A stretch of DNA of 56,844 nucleotides from Nostoc sp. CHAB 5844 (GTDB lineage Bacteria; Cyanobacteriota; Cyanobacteriia; Cyanobacteriales; Nostocaceae). Below are positions 1 to 8,960 of the stretch, one piece after another. The notes under the pieces are model-generated. The model did not search any database, was not told the origin of the DNA, and was given only the letters and a program-made list of their open reading frames with translations. The position numbers and the translations under genes are program-made. Positions within the stretch are counted from its first letter, which is position 1, and the number at the start of each line of letters is the position of its first letter. The stretch spans positions 1 through 56,844 of the forward strand of contig NZ_JAIVFW010000049.1 of NCBI RefSeq assembly GCF_020829595.1. Direction: 5' to 3'.

Positions 1-127
1 TTACTTTCCAAGTATCTAATTGAGCAACTAAAACGTCCAGACGTTCATATGTGTTTGGTCTGATTTAAATTACTGCGTGGCGAGGCTTCGCCCCGCCCGC
101 GTTTTGTGCCAGTTGCGTAAGTCCTGT
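1..127. repeat. Terminal inverted repeat, left copy
   Basis: These 127 bases are the exact reverse complement of the last 127 bases of the window, and identity stops at base 128. The inner end carries TGCGTAAGTCCT, which is the terminal motif of MITE-like elements near 41.6 kb. The repeat is therefore probably one end of a dispersed IS or MITE family. It contains the stem-like GGCGAGGCTTCGCC. Confidence 0.95.
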
Positions 128-258
128 TGTCATAATTCTGTGCTGGTTATATTGAATATTCTCTTTGACTGAGCTACATCTGCCCTCAGTGGGGTTAAAG
201 TCCAAATCTGTGTTTGATAATGTGGCTAATGGCAACATAAATCACAAGTAAATTCGTT

Positions 259-750
259 ATGACCTATACTCAAACTAGTGATCCCACCATTCGTAAATGT
301 GTCGAATCATGGCGGAAGTTGGATGTAGATCAACAACTAGCTTTGTTCTGGTTCATCTATAAAGAAATGGGTGGATCTATTACTCCAGCCGCTCCTGCTG
401 CTAGTACTGTTTCTCCAGAAATTGCCGAAGGTTTATTCAATCAAGTCAAAGAATTAAGTCACGAAGAACAACTACAAGTTCAGCGAGACTTAATTAATAG
501 AGTAGACACGCAAATTGGACGCGAATATGGTTCTTTGGGCGATACCACCAAGCTACTATTTTGGTATCGTTTATCTCAAGGTATGGACAGCAACGTGATT
601 ATTCCTGTACCTGCTAGTTACAAGCTTTCCTCAGAAGCTGAAAGCCTACTAAACCAAGTCAAAGAATTACCTTTTGAACAGCAGATTAATCTTTTCCGCG
701 ATTATGTTTCTCCAATGGGTGCTGAACCTAAAGCAGGTGCTGAAATTTAA
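259..750 (+). CDS. Helical carotenoid protein (OCP N-terminal domain homologue)
   Basis: This 163-residue, all-helical protein matches the OCP N-terminal domain (Carot_N family) over its whole length and has no C-terminal NTF2-like domain, as in HCP paralogues. W31, Y34 and W102 sit where carotenoid-contacting aromatics are expected. The motif NQVKEL occurs near residues 61 and 132, matching the internal two-fold symmetry of the domain. HCPs bind a carotenoid and are thought to quench singlet oxygen or carry pigment; most do not respond to light alone. No CTDH (C-terminal domain homologue), FRP or full OCP gene lies beside it, so it stands alone. The start is the ATG after a short AT-rich leader without a clear Shine-Dalgarno site. 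Assignment to one HCP clade is not possible by eye. Confidence 0.9.
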   Translation: MTYTQTSDPTIRKCVESWRKLDVDQQLALFWFIYKEMGGSITPAAPAASTVSPEIAEGLFNQVKELSHEEQLQVQRDLINRVDTQIGREYGSLGDTTKLLFWYRLSQGMDSNVIIPVPASYKLSSEAESLLNQVKELPFEQQINLFRDYVSPMGAEPKAGAEI

Positions 751-870
751 TTTCTAGCATTTTGAGCTACAGTCTTGCTCACTATAGTCTGATACTCAAC
801 CAGTAACAGATATTAGACAATAAATCTATTACTGATAAAGGTACAGACTTGCATCCAAAATAACAAATAA

Positions 871-908
871 ACACAGAGTAAAAATTATATTTACTCTGTG
901 TATTTTTT
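871..908 (+). terminator. Rho-independent terminator downstream of the HCP gene
   Basis: A perfect 12-bp stem (ACACAGAGTAAA at 871-882 with TTTACTCTGTGT at 890-901) has a 7-nt loop and is followed by ATTTTTT. It lies 120 bp past the HCP stop codon. Confidence 0.8.
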
Positions 909-1443
909 GGTTGCTCATTAGGATAGATGCACCCAAAATTCGTAACGCCCTTTGCTTTATATAGCATAATTTAAATTGTCTTTTTATAAGTTTCATCTAT
1001 CTGACGAATGGTAGGAAAACTTTTATTTTTTAACTAATAAGTGAACAACCTTTAAGACTGTTCATCCGTAATTTGAGATGGCTGAAAAAACAAAGTAAAA
1101 CCCTAGGACTGGGAAACCCTAGGGCGTTTAACCTGACCACCTTTACTTTATTTATAATTTACTAAAAATTAAAGTGTAAGTTTGCAATAGACTTAAAGAA
1201 GTGATTTACGTCTAAAAATTTTGGATAAAAACTATTATTTTAATGCTAGTAATTTATTTGTTAATTACCAACAATATGTAATATTTGGATAATCAATGTT
1301 GCTTATCATAAATTTAAATTATAGATTATTTGATTTTAAAGTTTTAATACATTAAAATTCCAAAGATAAAATTTCTAGTTTTATGTCTAAATATGTAATT
1401 TTATGGGCTTGATAACTCCCAATGAATAATCAATAATAAAAGC

Positions 1444-1519
1444 ATCATGATACATGATTGTAGCCAATTACAGTGACAGAAAGCCTAACCAAAGTCCGCA
1501 CTAGCGGACTTTTTATTTT
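1444..1519 (+). ncRNA. Candidate small RNA, about 76 nt
   Basis: A sigma70-like promoter, TTGATA (1409-1414), 17-nt spacer, AATAAT (1432-1437), would start transcription near 1444. The transcript would begin with a perfect hairpin ATCATG-ATA-CATGAT (1444-1458), have an unpaired middle of about 30 nt, and end in the terminator hairpin. It has no start codon with a usable frame. It does not show the Yfr1 core motif. This is inference from layout only. Confidence 0.3.
1491..1519 (+). terminator. Rho-independent terminator in the intergenic region
   Basis: A perfect 9-bp GC-rich stem (AAAGTCCGC at 1491-1499, GCGGACTTT at 1504-1512) has a 4-nt loop and is followed by TTATTTTG. No protein gene lies upstream within 740 bp on this strand, so it should serve a non-coding transcript. 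Confidence 0.75.
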
Positions 1520-2003
1520 GTCTTCATTAAATAACTTTTATAAAAGCAACATATCTCCGTATACTCATGTAATGTATATAGGCTTCATATTTCATTTATC
1601 AAAAATTCAGTATTAGTTACAGAACTGTTTTTCTGTTCTCTATTTCCTGTTAGCTGTTCACTTGATACATAAGTAATTTCATAAACAAATTGGATTGCTA
1701 TATGAAAAATAAGTAAACTCTCTAGATTTTTTTGGTATGATTTTTACAGAAAATATCAAAGTATACAATAAATTAATAAAATACTAAAATTCAATTTTAA
1801 TTATCCTTAAATATACTTAATATCCTGAAATTACTTAAAAGTTTTCGTCACATATCATCAACTGTAAAAAAATCTAAAAAGCTTTTATTGAAATACTTAA
1901 ATTTTTGGCAAAACTTCAAAATATTTTATTATTCTATATTTTTAACTTTGGCAAGTGTTTTACTATAGTTAATTTTAATCTATCTTTTAAGTAAATTCTT
2001 GTA

Positions 2004-2098
2004 TATAGCGGTTCCCGACCTGGTGAGGTACGTTTTTAAAGCTACTAACCTTGGTAAACAAGATTTGGCTGTACCTCAGTTGCTTAGGAAACGCTATA
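2004..2098. repeat. MITE-like palindromic element
   Basis: The ends TATAGCG (2004-2010) and CGCTATA (2092-2098) are inverted. Inner arms GTGAGGTAC and GTACCTCAG extend the symmetry. About 95 bp with no coding capacity, typical of non-autonomous elements in Nostocales. Confidence 0.65.
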
Positions 2099-2416
2099 AA
2101 TTACATTAGGATAAGATTAATAATGTAAACTGTATTCAATAGTTAAGTATGACAAAGTTAAATTTACCATCTGGCATACAATTAAACTAAACCTATTAAG
2201 AGTTCTAGATTATTGAAGTATAAGCTGAACCAATAGTTAAAATACTTTTAATGTCGAACAACCCTTTCAAGGTAAATTAAGTAATTGGTATTAAGTGTAC
2301 ATAGATTAACCTTTAAGCTTGCTTGTAAAGGTGAACCATTCTACTACCTTGAAAAGGCTGGTCGCATCGATTAAGCCTATTCAGCACAACAAGGAATTCC
2401 TTAATAGAGTGAAATC

Positions 2417-3148
2417 ATGATTGCTACTTTTACTTTAGAGACCAAGGTTTATCAACAACTACACCAAATTTTGTCTGAAATCACAAATGCCCAGGATTTA
2501 TCTCAGCATCCTTTTGTTCAAAGATTTTCCAAAGCAGAATTTTCACAAGATGCTATTCGGCAGTTTGCAATGAAAATGCTGCCTGGATCAAATAGGTTTA
2601 ATATGGCTTTTCTCAAAGTGGCATCAAAAATGGATAGTTACTATGCTAGGACAATTATGCTAGAAAATGCATTTACCGAACATGGAGAACTCAATCCAGA
2701 TAAAGCTCATGTAGCACTATTTATACGCTTCATGGAAGGAATTAATTGCCCTAAAATTGATATTAATGCTGATGATGGAGCATTCCGGATTCCAGCATTA
2801 CGCTTTAAAAAGTTTGAAGTTTGTGATGACGAGCCTGTAGTACTTTCTTTAGGACGATTTGCAGCAATTGAGCAAGTTTTACCGGGAGTATTCACCAAAT
2901 ATATCGAAGGAATTGGCAAAATATTTCTAGGTATTGATGACCATACTATCGAATATTTTAAGATCCATTGTCACTTAGACCCAGAACATACGGATGAGTT
3001 GATTCAGGTTACTGAAATGTGTGTTCGGTCTGAGGCAGATATTGAACTATTCCGTCATGGAGTTCAAGATATGATGAATTCCATTGCTGATATGTTTTCG
3101 TGGATGGATCAAAACTTAGAAAAAGAGGCATTAGCGTTACAAAGCTAA
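2417..3148 (+). CDS. Heme-oxygenase-like diiron/iron redox enzyme (TENA/PqqC-like HDO family)
   Basis: This 243-residue all-helical protein fits the iron-containing redox enzyme (HDO) branch of the TENA/THI-4/PqqC fold. Likely metal ligands are E83 and H89 (in MLENAFTEHGE), E152, and the H-x3-D-x2-H set H184, D188, H191 (in FKIHCHLDPEH). Members oxidise amino-acid or fatty-acid-like substrates with O2, often inside natural-product clusters. Here there is no biosynthetic partner on the same strand: a carotenoid protein lies 1.7 kb upstream and a cupin gene is convergent. The substrate cannot be inferred. The ATG at 2417 fits the family start. Confidence 0.75.
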   Translation: MIATFTLETKVYQQLHQILSEITNAQDLSQHPFVQRFSKAEFSQDAIRQFAMKMLPGSNRFNMAFLKVASKMDSYYARTIMLENAFTEHGELNPDKAHVALFIRFMEGINCPKIDINADDGAFRIPALRFKKFEVCDDEPVVLSLGRFAAIEQVLPGVFTKYIEGIGKIFLGIDDHTIEYFKIHCHLDPEHTDELIQVTEMCVRSEADIELFRHGVQDMMNSIADMFSWMDQNLEKEALALQS

Positions 3149-3268
3149 TACCAAAGTAATTTTAATTATGTGATTTCAACGCAATTTATCCAAAATTTAC
3201 TTCTAAGGGAGTAAGTTTTGGAATTTTTTATTATTGAGTAATAGTTTTGCTGGCAGTGAATTTCTTGA

Positions 3269-3766
3269 CTAACTTGTTACGCATCGAGAATATTGCGATG
3301 CTAAGACAACGGCTTTTTCAAAATCAGCGGGATTGACAATTCCTAAAAGACTGCGTTCTTCCTCATTCAATGGTAAGTTTACTGGTTGTCCTGCTTGTGC
3401 AAAAAACTGCTCACCTCCGGCTGGTGTTACCCAAGCCAGTAGTTTGGCTGGTTTTGAAGTGCTGTTGTGAAAACCATGAGATTGACCCCTGGGAAAATGC
3501 AGGAAAGTTCCGGGAGTTGCAACAATAGTTTGTCCCTCAAGTTGGTACTCAATCTCTCCTTCTAGGATATAGTGCGCTTCTTCAAATTCGTCATGAATGT
3601 GAGGTGGTATCGCGCTGTTTGGTTGCATAGTTTGTTCTATTAGTCCGTAAGTTCCGCCTGTGTCTTTCCCTTCAGCGAGAAGAGTATATAAGTCACCCAA
3701 TACTAAATATGTAGAACCTTTACCTTGAGTAATGAACATGGTTGTAAAATTAGCTGTCATTGTCAT
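3269..3766 (-). CDS. Small cupin-domain protein
   Basis: A single-domain cupin of 165 residues. Motif 1 has H56, H58 and E62/E63 followed by G70. Motif 2 contains P92, G94, H97 and H100. These are the usual metal ligands of a Cupin_2 protein, so it probably binds Mn, Fe or Zn. Members include quercetin dioxygenase-like enzymes and ligand sensors, and the substrate cannot be told from sequence. It is convergent with the HDO gene, with 120 bp between the stops, and has no same-strand neighbour. Confidence 0.8.
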   Translation of the reverse strand: MTMTANFTTMFITQGKGSTYLVLGDLYTLLAEGKDTGGTYGLIEQTMQPNSAIPPHIHDEFEEAHYILEGEIEYQLEGQTIVATPGTFLHFPRGQSHGFHNSTSKPAKLLAWVTPAGGEQFFAQAGQPVNLPLNEEERSLLGIVNPADFEKAVVLASQYSRCVTS

Positions 3767-3800
3767 AAATATCCTTTGTGGTGTATGGATTGCACTTGAG

Positions 3801-3919
3801 TCATATCGTGTCCGGTGAAAGACTTATCATTAAGGCAGCTTCAGGTGCAGAGGGGCAGGGGTTTTTGGGTTCTCTGCATAGATTCGGGAATTATAACTAA
3901 TTACCCAGACATGATATCA
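3801..3919. repeat. Dispersed repeat, ATATCATGTCC family, imperfect
   Basis: The left end (TCATATCGTGTCCGG) and right end (CAGACATGATATCA) are imperfect inverted repeats. The same ends recur at 25558-25610. It fills most of the gap between the cupin and ltrA genes. Confidence 0.5.
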
Positions 3920-4066
3920 ATATTATTTTCAGGCTATTTTTAGCAATTTACGCAAAAGTAGAGGTGTAAATATGTATGCCTCTACAGATTCAAATATGAG
4001 ATTTACATATAGCCAATAGCGGACAGCTAATGATAGAAAGCTATTAGCGATTTGCAAGTAACTTTT

Positions 4067-5251
4067 ATGACAAATTTTCTCCAGCCGCCAAGATTACGCA
4101 TTGGTGAAGAAGATAGTGAGGAAGAAAGACGCGCCACATGGTTAGAACTTTTTTATGATTTGGTGTTTGTAGTTGCAGTCTCTCAAGTAGCTCATAATCT
4201 TAAAGAAGATATTTCGCTACAAGGGTTACTTGGATTTGTAGTTTTATTTATCCCTATTTGGTGGTCATGGATTGGAACTACATTCTACGCTAACCGCTTT
4301 GATAGTGATGATGTCATCCATCGGTTGCTGGTTGGGGTACAAATGTTAACGGCGGCGGCTATGGCTGTTAATATTCACCACGGCTTGGCAGAAAGTTCTC
4401 CTGGTTTTGCTTTGGCTTACGCACTTGGTCGGGCTGTGCTGGTGATAGAGTATGTTCGTGCAGGGATACATATTCCGTCAGCGCGTCCTTTGACAACACG
4501 CTACGCTATCGGTTTTGCGATCGCATCTCTGGTTTGGTTGAGTTCCGCATTTGTCCCCATTCCTTGGCGGTTCGCACTCTGGGGATTGGGAATTTTGATT
4601 GACTTTGGTACACCGTTAACCGCACGCAAGTATCAAATTGGCTTACTGCCTCATGCCTCACATTTACCAGAACGTTTTGGACTGTTCACAATCATTGTTT
4701 TGGGAGAAGCGATTATTGCGGTGGTTAACGGTGTCTCTCAGCAAAAATGGCAGGTGTTAACTGTAATTTCTGCTATTTTTGGTCTGAGTATCGCTTTTAG
4801 TTGGTGGTGGGTTTATTTTGATAATTTAGGTGGCACACCAATTCAAACAGCGCGAACACAAGGAAAAGTCGGTATTGTCAATCTCTGGCTTTACACCCAT
4901 TTACCATTAGTAATTGGAATTGCTGCTACTGGAGTTGGTGTAGAACACATCCTGTTAAGTCAGCCAACTGTAGCGTTACCAGATCCTCAACGATGGCTGA
5001 TGTGTGGCTCAGTAGCATTATGCTCGTTAGCGGTGGGCATTCTTCACAGATATGGAGTCATTCGATATTGTAAGATACGTTCTATGTATCGCTTGATTGG
5101 TGCAGTTGTGCTGCTGGCGATCGCATTTTTTGGCAAAGGTTTATTACCCATTGCAGTTATCGCCTTGGTAGCTGTAGTTTCTGCTGGACAAGTCATTCAA
5201 GATTTGTCTCAGAGTCGCCCAACTACTCGCTTGGTAGATCCAGAAATTTAG
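4067..5251 (+). CDS. Low temperature requirement protein A (LtrA) family membrane protein
   Basis: About 394 residues, rich in transmembrane helices. The N-terminal signature is WLELFYDLVFVVAVSQVAHNL, shortened here to WLELFYDLVFVV, which is diagnostic of the LtrA family (PF06772). The second conserved block GLFTIIVLGEAIIAVV follows near residue 210. The family was named from a Listeria low-temperature mutant and its transport role is unknown. A TTG lies five codons upstream in frame at 4052; the ATG at 4067 is preferred because TTG would need a weaker context. No operon partner. Confidence 0.85.
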   Translation: MTNFLQPPRLRIGEEDSEEERRATWLELFYDLVFVVAVSQVAHNLKEDISLQGLLGFVVLFIPIWWSWIGTTFYANRFDSDDVIHRLLVGVQMLTAAAMAVNIHHGLAESSPGFALAYALGRAVLVIEYVRAGIHIPSARPLTTRYAIGFAIASLVWLSSAFVPIPWRFALWGLGILIDFGTPLTARKYQIGLLPHASHLPERFGLFTIIVLGEAIIAVVNGVSQQKWQVLTVISAIFGLSIAFSWWWVYFDNLGGTPIQTARTQGKVGIVNLWLYTHLPLVIGIAATGVGVEHILLSQPTVALPDPQRWLMCGSVALCSLAVGILHRYGVIRYCKIRSMYRLIGAVVLLAIAFFGKGLLPIAVIALVAVVSAGQVIQDLSQSRPTTRLVDPEI

Positions 5252-5287
5252 CTAAAATCAAATTTTATTGCGCGTTTTACATAGTCT

Positions 5288-5316
5288 GCGATCGCCTGCA
5301 AGTTTCAGGCGATCGC
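5288..5316. repeat. HIP1-based hairpin between convergent genes
   Basis: An 11-bp perfect stem, GCGATCGCCTG (5288-5298) and CAGGCGATCGC (5306-5316), has a 7-nt loop. It lies between the ends of ltrA and the convergent secreted-protein gene, without a U-tract. It may slow or end transcription from either side. Confidence 0.5.
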
Positions 5317-5354
5317 GTGATTTATACTCTATTCAGTCAAGCAGTTGAAAAAGA

Positions 5355-5732
5355 TTAGACTAGACAAATGAGGTAGATGCGTACCAAACGGTTTTCATTA
5401 TCTGTATTTTTATAGCGTAATGTCCATTGCCTAGTACTGCTAGGATAACTAGCTATCAGAGTAAGTCCGTCATTTCCTACTAATTGACCAGATGTTTGGA
5501 ACCCACCTCCTACAACATAACCAGAAGGACATGTGTAACTATATTGATAATATCCTCCTGGTACAGCGTTGATGTAAGGAGTAATGTAGTACTTAATATC
5601 TGTTACTGAACCTGTACTCACGCCTGGAGGATAAACTTCAGTAACCTGGGCTGATGCACCAGAAGCAAGTAAAATATTGGATGCTAACACACTAAAGAAA
5701 GTGGTTGCGAGCAATAATAGATTGGATTTCAT
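5355..5732 (-). CDS. Secreted protein of unknown function
   Basis: 125 residues with a clear signal peptide: Lys near the start, a hydrophobic core, then ASGASAQ as likely cleavage site near residue 28. The mature part is small, rich in Tyr, Ser and Gly, with CPSGYVVGGGF near residue 69 and a second Cys three residues from the C-terminus, so one disulfide is possible. The CPxGxxVxGGG pattern is seen in many short exported bacterial proteins without known role. It stands alone, convergent with ltrA. Confidence 0.65.
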   Translation of the reverse strand: MKSNLLLLATTFFSVLASNILLASGASAQVTEVYPPGVSTGSVTDIKYYITPYINAVPGGYYQYSYTCPSGYVVGGGFQTSGQLVGNDGLTLIASYPSSTRQWTLRYKNTDNENRLVRIYLICLV

Positions 5733-6323
5733 TTTTGTTAATTCCTCAACTTACTTTTCAACGTAGTTTTAGAAGGTTTTTATTATGAAAAATAATTGTT
5801 TCATGTCTTATCAATAAAATCTATAATTGATGATAAAAATAAATAAAAAATTATATATATACATATTAATAACAGCAGAATATGCAAGCAGTTTTAAGTT
5901 TCTTGATGGCGCTCAGTAAAGCGCCCTTCCAACAGATGTTGTAATGCCTGATATGCAAATGCATTAAGCCGTCCCACTTTTATATCTACCTCAAATAGTT
6001 ATCAATGCTTAAAGAAAAATGTTTAATTTTTCTAAACCTACATAGCTATGTACTCATCAACTAAAAAACCCATCCAAACCAAAGATTTGAATGGGGGTAA
6101 CTCTTGAGTAAATTGAAGTGCTTCTTTGGATAAATTTGTAAAATTTGCCAATTTATCCATAAATCGGAATGTTCCTCAGGTCAACTATGGCAACTGAAGT
6201 GAGTTTAAAAATGTAGCGAAAGTACCTAATTAAGTTGATTTGAGCCTATCGTGTTTTCAGTTACAGTTACGCTTCAGGAAACAGAGCGAAAATATTCTTA
6301 ACTACGAATTATCCTGCTGTTTC
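5733..6323. other. Intergenic region with small hairpins
   Basis: No gene recognised. It contains a hairpin GGCGCT-N6-AGCGCC near 5909-5926 and an imperfect hairpin built on CCCATCCAAA and TTTGAATGGG around 6068-6096. It is otherwise A/T-rich and divergent between two genes, so it must carry both promoters. Confidence 0.5.
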
Positions 6324-8033
6324 ATGAAACCTCGAATCATTGTTTGCGGCTTAGGACGTACGGGATATAAAATCTTTCGTCTGCTGAGACAGCAGGGAGC
6401 ATTGGTTGTGGGCATCCATCACAAACCAATCTCTGGCGAATGTTCACCAGATGTGATTATTGGTAATTTAAATGCGGCTGCTACCTTAACAGCCGCCGGA
6501 ATACACCAAGCACAAACTTTGGTAATTACTAGTTGCGAAGATGCTTTAAATTTGTCAATTATGATGCAAGCGCGGGTGTTAAATCCCCGAATTCGCATTA
6601 TCAACCGCTTGTATAATACAAATTTAGGTGAACGTTTGGATCAAACACTCACAGAGCATTTGAGCATGAGTGTAGTGGGATTAGCAGCACCATTATTTAC
6701 TTTTGCTGCTTTAGGAAATCAAGCTGTTGGACAAATCAAATTATTTGACCAAACTTGGCCTGTCCAAGAAGAATATATTGATGAAAACCATCCTTGGTTA
6801 GGGCGAAATTTGAGTGATTTGTGGGAAGAACCCGCACGAATGCCGATTTATTACCTGCCTGTACAAGGAGAGATGAATTTAATACATGGGGTGCTGTCTG
6901 GACAAGAATTACAAGTAGGCGATCGCTTAATTGTAGCGATTCAACCGCGAATTCGTTCCACACGCAGATCATTAATTAAAAAAGTGCTGAAAGTTTGTAC
7001 AAGTCTGCGTCAGTTTCAGCAACATGGAAAATCAGTGGTGGCTGGTGCAATTGTGTTAATGGCAATTATAGCGATCGCCACACTCACTTATATGTCTACA
7101 GAACTAAGTTTATCTGTAGTGGATGCCTTATATTTTTCCGTCGGCATGATTACAGGAGCAGGCGGTAACGATAAAGTTGTAGAAAATGCCCCCAACAGTG
7201 TGAAATTATTCACCATCGTCATTATGCTAATTGGTGCAGTGGTGATTGGTCTTTGGTATGCCATGCTGACTGATTTTGTCTTAGGTAATCGCTTCAAGCA
7301 ATTTTGGGATGCAGCCAGAATTCCCCAACGCCATCATTATATTGTCTGTGGTTTAAGTGGCATCGGCAGCAAAATTGTGCAGCAACTGCATACCAGTGGT
7401 TATGAAGTAGTCGTTATTGAAACTGACTCTAATAATAAATATGTTAACTCTGTACGTGGGCTGGGTATTCCCGTAATTCAAGGTGATGCGAGTTTTCGCA
7501 CCATCTTGCAAACCAGTAATGTTACCTCTGCAACAGCGGTTTTAGCTGTAACTAGCAACGATGCGACTAACTTAGAAATTGCCCTGAAAGCCAAAGGTTT
7601 AGCACCTAAAATTCCCGTAATTGTCCATTATGCTGACCCCGATTTTGCCGGGATGGCACAACAAGTATTCGACTTTGAAGCCGTCCTGAGTCCCGCAGAA
7701 CTGGCAGCTCCAGCCTTCGCAGCCGCTGCTTTGGGCGGACGCATTCTTGGTAATGGTATTACAACCGATAAACTTTGGGTTGCCTTTGCCACCTTGATTA
7801 CGCCGTCACATCCCTTTTGCGGTCAATTAGTCAAAGAAATAGCCGTGTCTGCTGACTTTGTGCCTTTATATGTGGAAATCAACTCTCAACGTGTTCAGGG
7901 TTGGGAATTACTGACAACACAACTGGGCGAGGGAGATATTTTGTATTTAACAATGCCTGCGAATCGGTTATATCAATTGTGGCGCGAAGACCGGATATCG
8001 GAAATGCAGGGGTTAGGCGATCGCAGATCATAA
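6324..8033 (+). CDS. RCK-channel-RCK protein (TrkA-N type potassium channel) with atypical filter
   Basis: 569 residues from the ATG that opens the first Rossmann motif. Order: RCK/TrkA-N domain 1 with GLGRTG at residues 9-14; a TrkA-C-like part around 170-215; two transmembrane helices near 237-255 and 295-320 with a pore loop between; and a second TrkA-N domain from about 339 (CGLSGIG) with its own C-terminal part. This is the layout of a ligand-gated potassium channel with both gating domains on one chain. The canonical filter TVGYG is not present: the aligned stretch reads VGMITGAGG (273-281), so the conserved Gly-Tyr pair is lost. An upstream in-frame TTG at 6240 would add 28 residues not expected for the family. 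Confidence 0.85.
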   Translation: MKPRIIVCGLGRTGYKIFRLLRQQGALVVGIHHKPISGECSPDVIIGNLNAAATLTAAGIHQAQTLVITSCEDALNLSIMMQARVLNPRIRIINRLYNTNLGERLDQTLTEHLSMSVVGLAAPLFTFAALGNQAVGQIKLFDQTWPVQEEYIDENHPWLGRNLSDLWEEPARMPIYYLPVQGEMNLIHGVLSGQELQVGDRLIVAIQPRIRSTRRSLIKKVLKVCTSLRQFQQHGKSVVAGAIVLMAIIAIATLTYMSTELSLSVVDALYFSVGMITGAGGNDKVVENAPNSVKLFTIVIMLIGAVVIGLWYAMLTDFVLGNRFKQFWDAARIPQRHHYIVCGLSGIGSKIVQQLHTSGYEVVVIETDSNNKYVNSVRGLGIPVIQGDASFRTILQTSNVTSATAVLAVTSNDATNLEIALKAKGLAPKIPVIVHYADPDFAGMAQQVFDFEAVLSPAELAAPAFAAAALGGRILGNGITTDKLWVAFATLITPSHPFCGQLVKEIAVSADFVPLYVEINSQRVQGWELLTTQLGEGDILYLTMPANRLYQLWREDRISEMQGLGDRRS

Positions 8034-8210
8034 AATAACAATTGCGACTGCCGACATCATTATCTGAGATATCATCATTAGCATACTTATACCGATTCTC
8101 TGTGAAGCTGCACATTATTTTCACCCCTCCCAACCGCCCCGATGCTTTTTATTACCTAGTTGGATACAAGTCTATAAAATTGCTAAAATAATAAAACACT
8201 CATATTCAAA

Positions 8211-8489
8211 ATGCACGATAGACAAATGAATATATCGCTTAATCCTACTCATGAGCAATTTGTTCTATCTGAAATTGGAAGCGGAAAATACGCGAACGCA
8301 GATGAAGTAATTGCTGCGGCATTGCAATTATTAAAAGAACAGAAAGAATATACTCTTTGGGTAAATGATACTCGCCAAAAAGTAGAAGTTGGTTTGGCAG
8401 AAATTGAGCGAGGTGATGTTCTAGATACGGAAGTTGTCATCAACCAACTTAAAGGAAAATTACATCAAAAACGTGAGGCTCAAACATGA
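8211..8489 (+). CDS. ParD/CopG-like antitoxin of a type II toxin-antitoxin pair
   Basis: 92 residues. The N-terminal part (MNISLNPTHEQFVLSEIGSG, then KYANADEVIAAALQLL) is a ribbon-helix-helix ParD domain. The acidic C-terminal tail should wrap the toxin. The stop overlaps the toxin start by 4 bp (ATGA), the usual translational coupling. A second ATG at 8226 opens closer to the RHH strand and could be the real start. Such antitoxins normally repress their own promoter. Confidence 0.85.
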   Translation: MHDRQMNISLNPTHEQFVLSEIGSGKYANADEVIAAALQLLKEQKEYTLWVNDTRQKVEVGLAEIERGDVLDTEVVINQLKGKLHQKREAQT

Positions 8490-8785
8490 GTCGTTCTACT
8501 ATTTCTCAAACTGCAAGCAGAGATTTAGTAGAGATTTTAGATGACTTTGCAAATATTAATATTGAAGCAGGAGAACGTTTCATACAAGAGTTTGAAAAAA
8601 AGTGCAAAAATATTGTAAATTTTCCAAATCTGGGGCGTAGTTACGCAGATATCGCTCCTTTCTTACGGGGAATTCCTATCGATGGTCATATAATTTTGTA
8701 CAAAGTAATCGACGAAGAAATCACAATTGTTCGTGTTGTTAGTGGAAAGCGAGATTTGAAGTCATTGTTTTCAGATTCTCTGTAG
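8486..8785 (+). CDS. ParE/RelE-superfamily toxin
   Basis: 99 residues with the compact ParE fold pattern: N-terminal helices (ASRDLVEILDDFAN...), then strands GIPIDGHIILYKVID and ITIVRVVSGKRDL. The R-G-I-P-...-Y and the C-terminal GKRDL motif are typical for ParE-like toxins, which target gyrase or other cell functions. It is the second gene of a coupled pair and has intact length. Confidence 0.85.
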   Translation: MSRSTISQTASRDLVEILDDFANINIEAGERFIQEFEKKCKNIVNFPNLGRSYADIAPFLRGIPIDGHIILYKVIDEEITIVRVVSGKRDLKSLFSDSL

Positions 8786-8925
8786 GTGCAATTCGAGCTT
8801 TAGGAGGAGATGTAATTCGTACTTCTGGTAGAAGTCCTTATCATGCGACGTTAACAGGATTAATACCACAGCAAATTAGCAACTGGCGTTTGAGGAACGA
8901 AACCCAACACCTCAAAGGCTTGTAA
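8785..8925 (+). pseudogene. Gene relic after parE, toxin-like C-terminal fragment
   Basis: A frame that starts inside the parE stop reads GAIRALGGDVIRTSG, then RSPYHATLTGLIPQQISN, before running into a dispersed repeat and stopping at 8925. It has no start codon. The wording resembles C-terminal ends of cyanobacterial papain-fold toxin proteins, but that is recollection and weak. It appears to be a truncated leftover beside the toxin-antitoxin pair. Confidence 0.35.
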
Positions 8926-8960
8926 ATGTTTGGTTTCACTGCGTTCAACCCAACTTACGC
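8896..8960. repeat. Dispersed cyanobacterial repeat around AACCCAACA
   Basis: Contains GAACGAAACCCAACACCTC and then GTTTGGTTTCACTGCGTTC with CAACCCAACTTACGC, a partly palindromic arrangement common as an intergenic repeat in Nostocales. It truncates the relic at 8785. Confidence 0.45.

Larger units (their letters stand above)
909..2416. other. Long AT-rich intergenic region
   Basis: No convincing coding frame was found over 1.5 kb. It holds a hairpin with arms CCCTAGG (1101-1107) and CCTAGGG (1118-1124), a candidate small RNA ending at the terminator at 1491-1519, and a palindromic MITE-like element (2004-2098). The stretch 1140-2000 is otherwise very A/T-rich. Confidence 0.6.
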
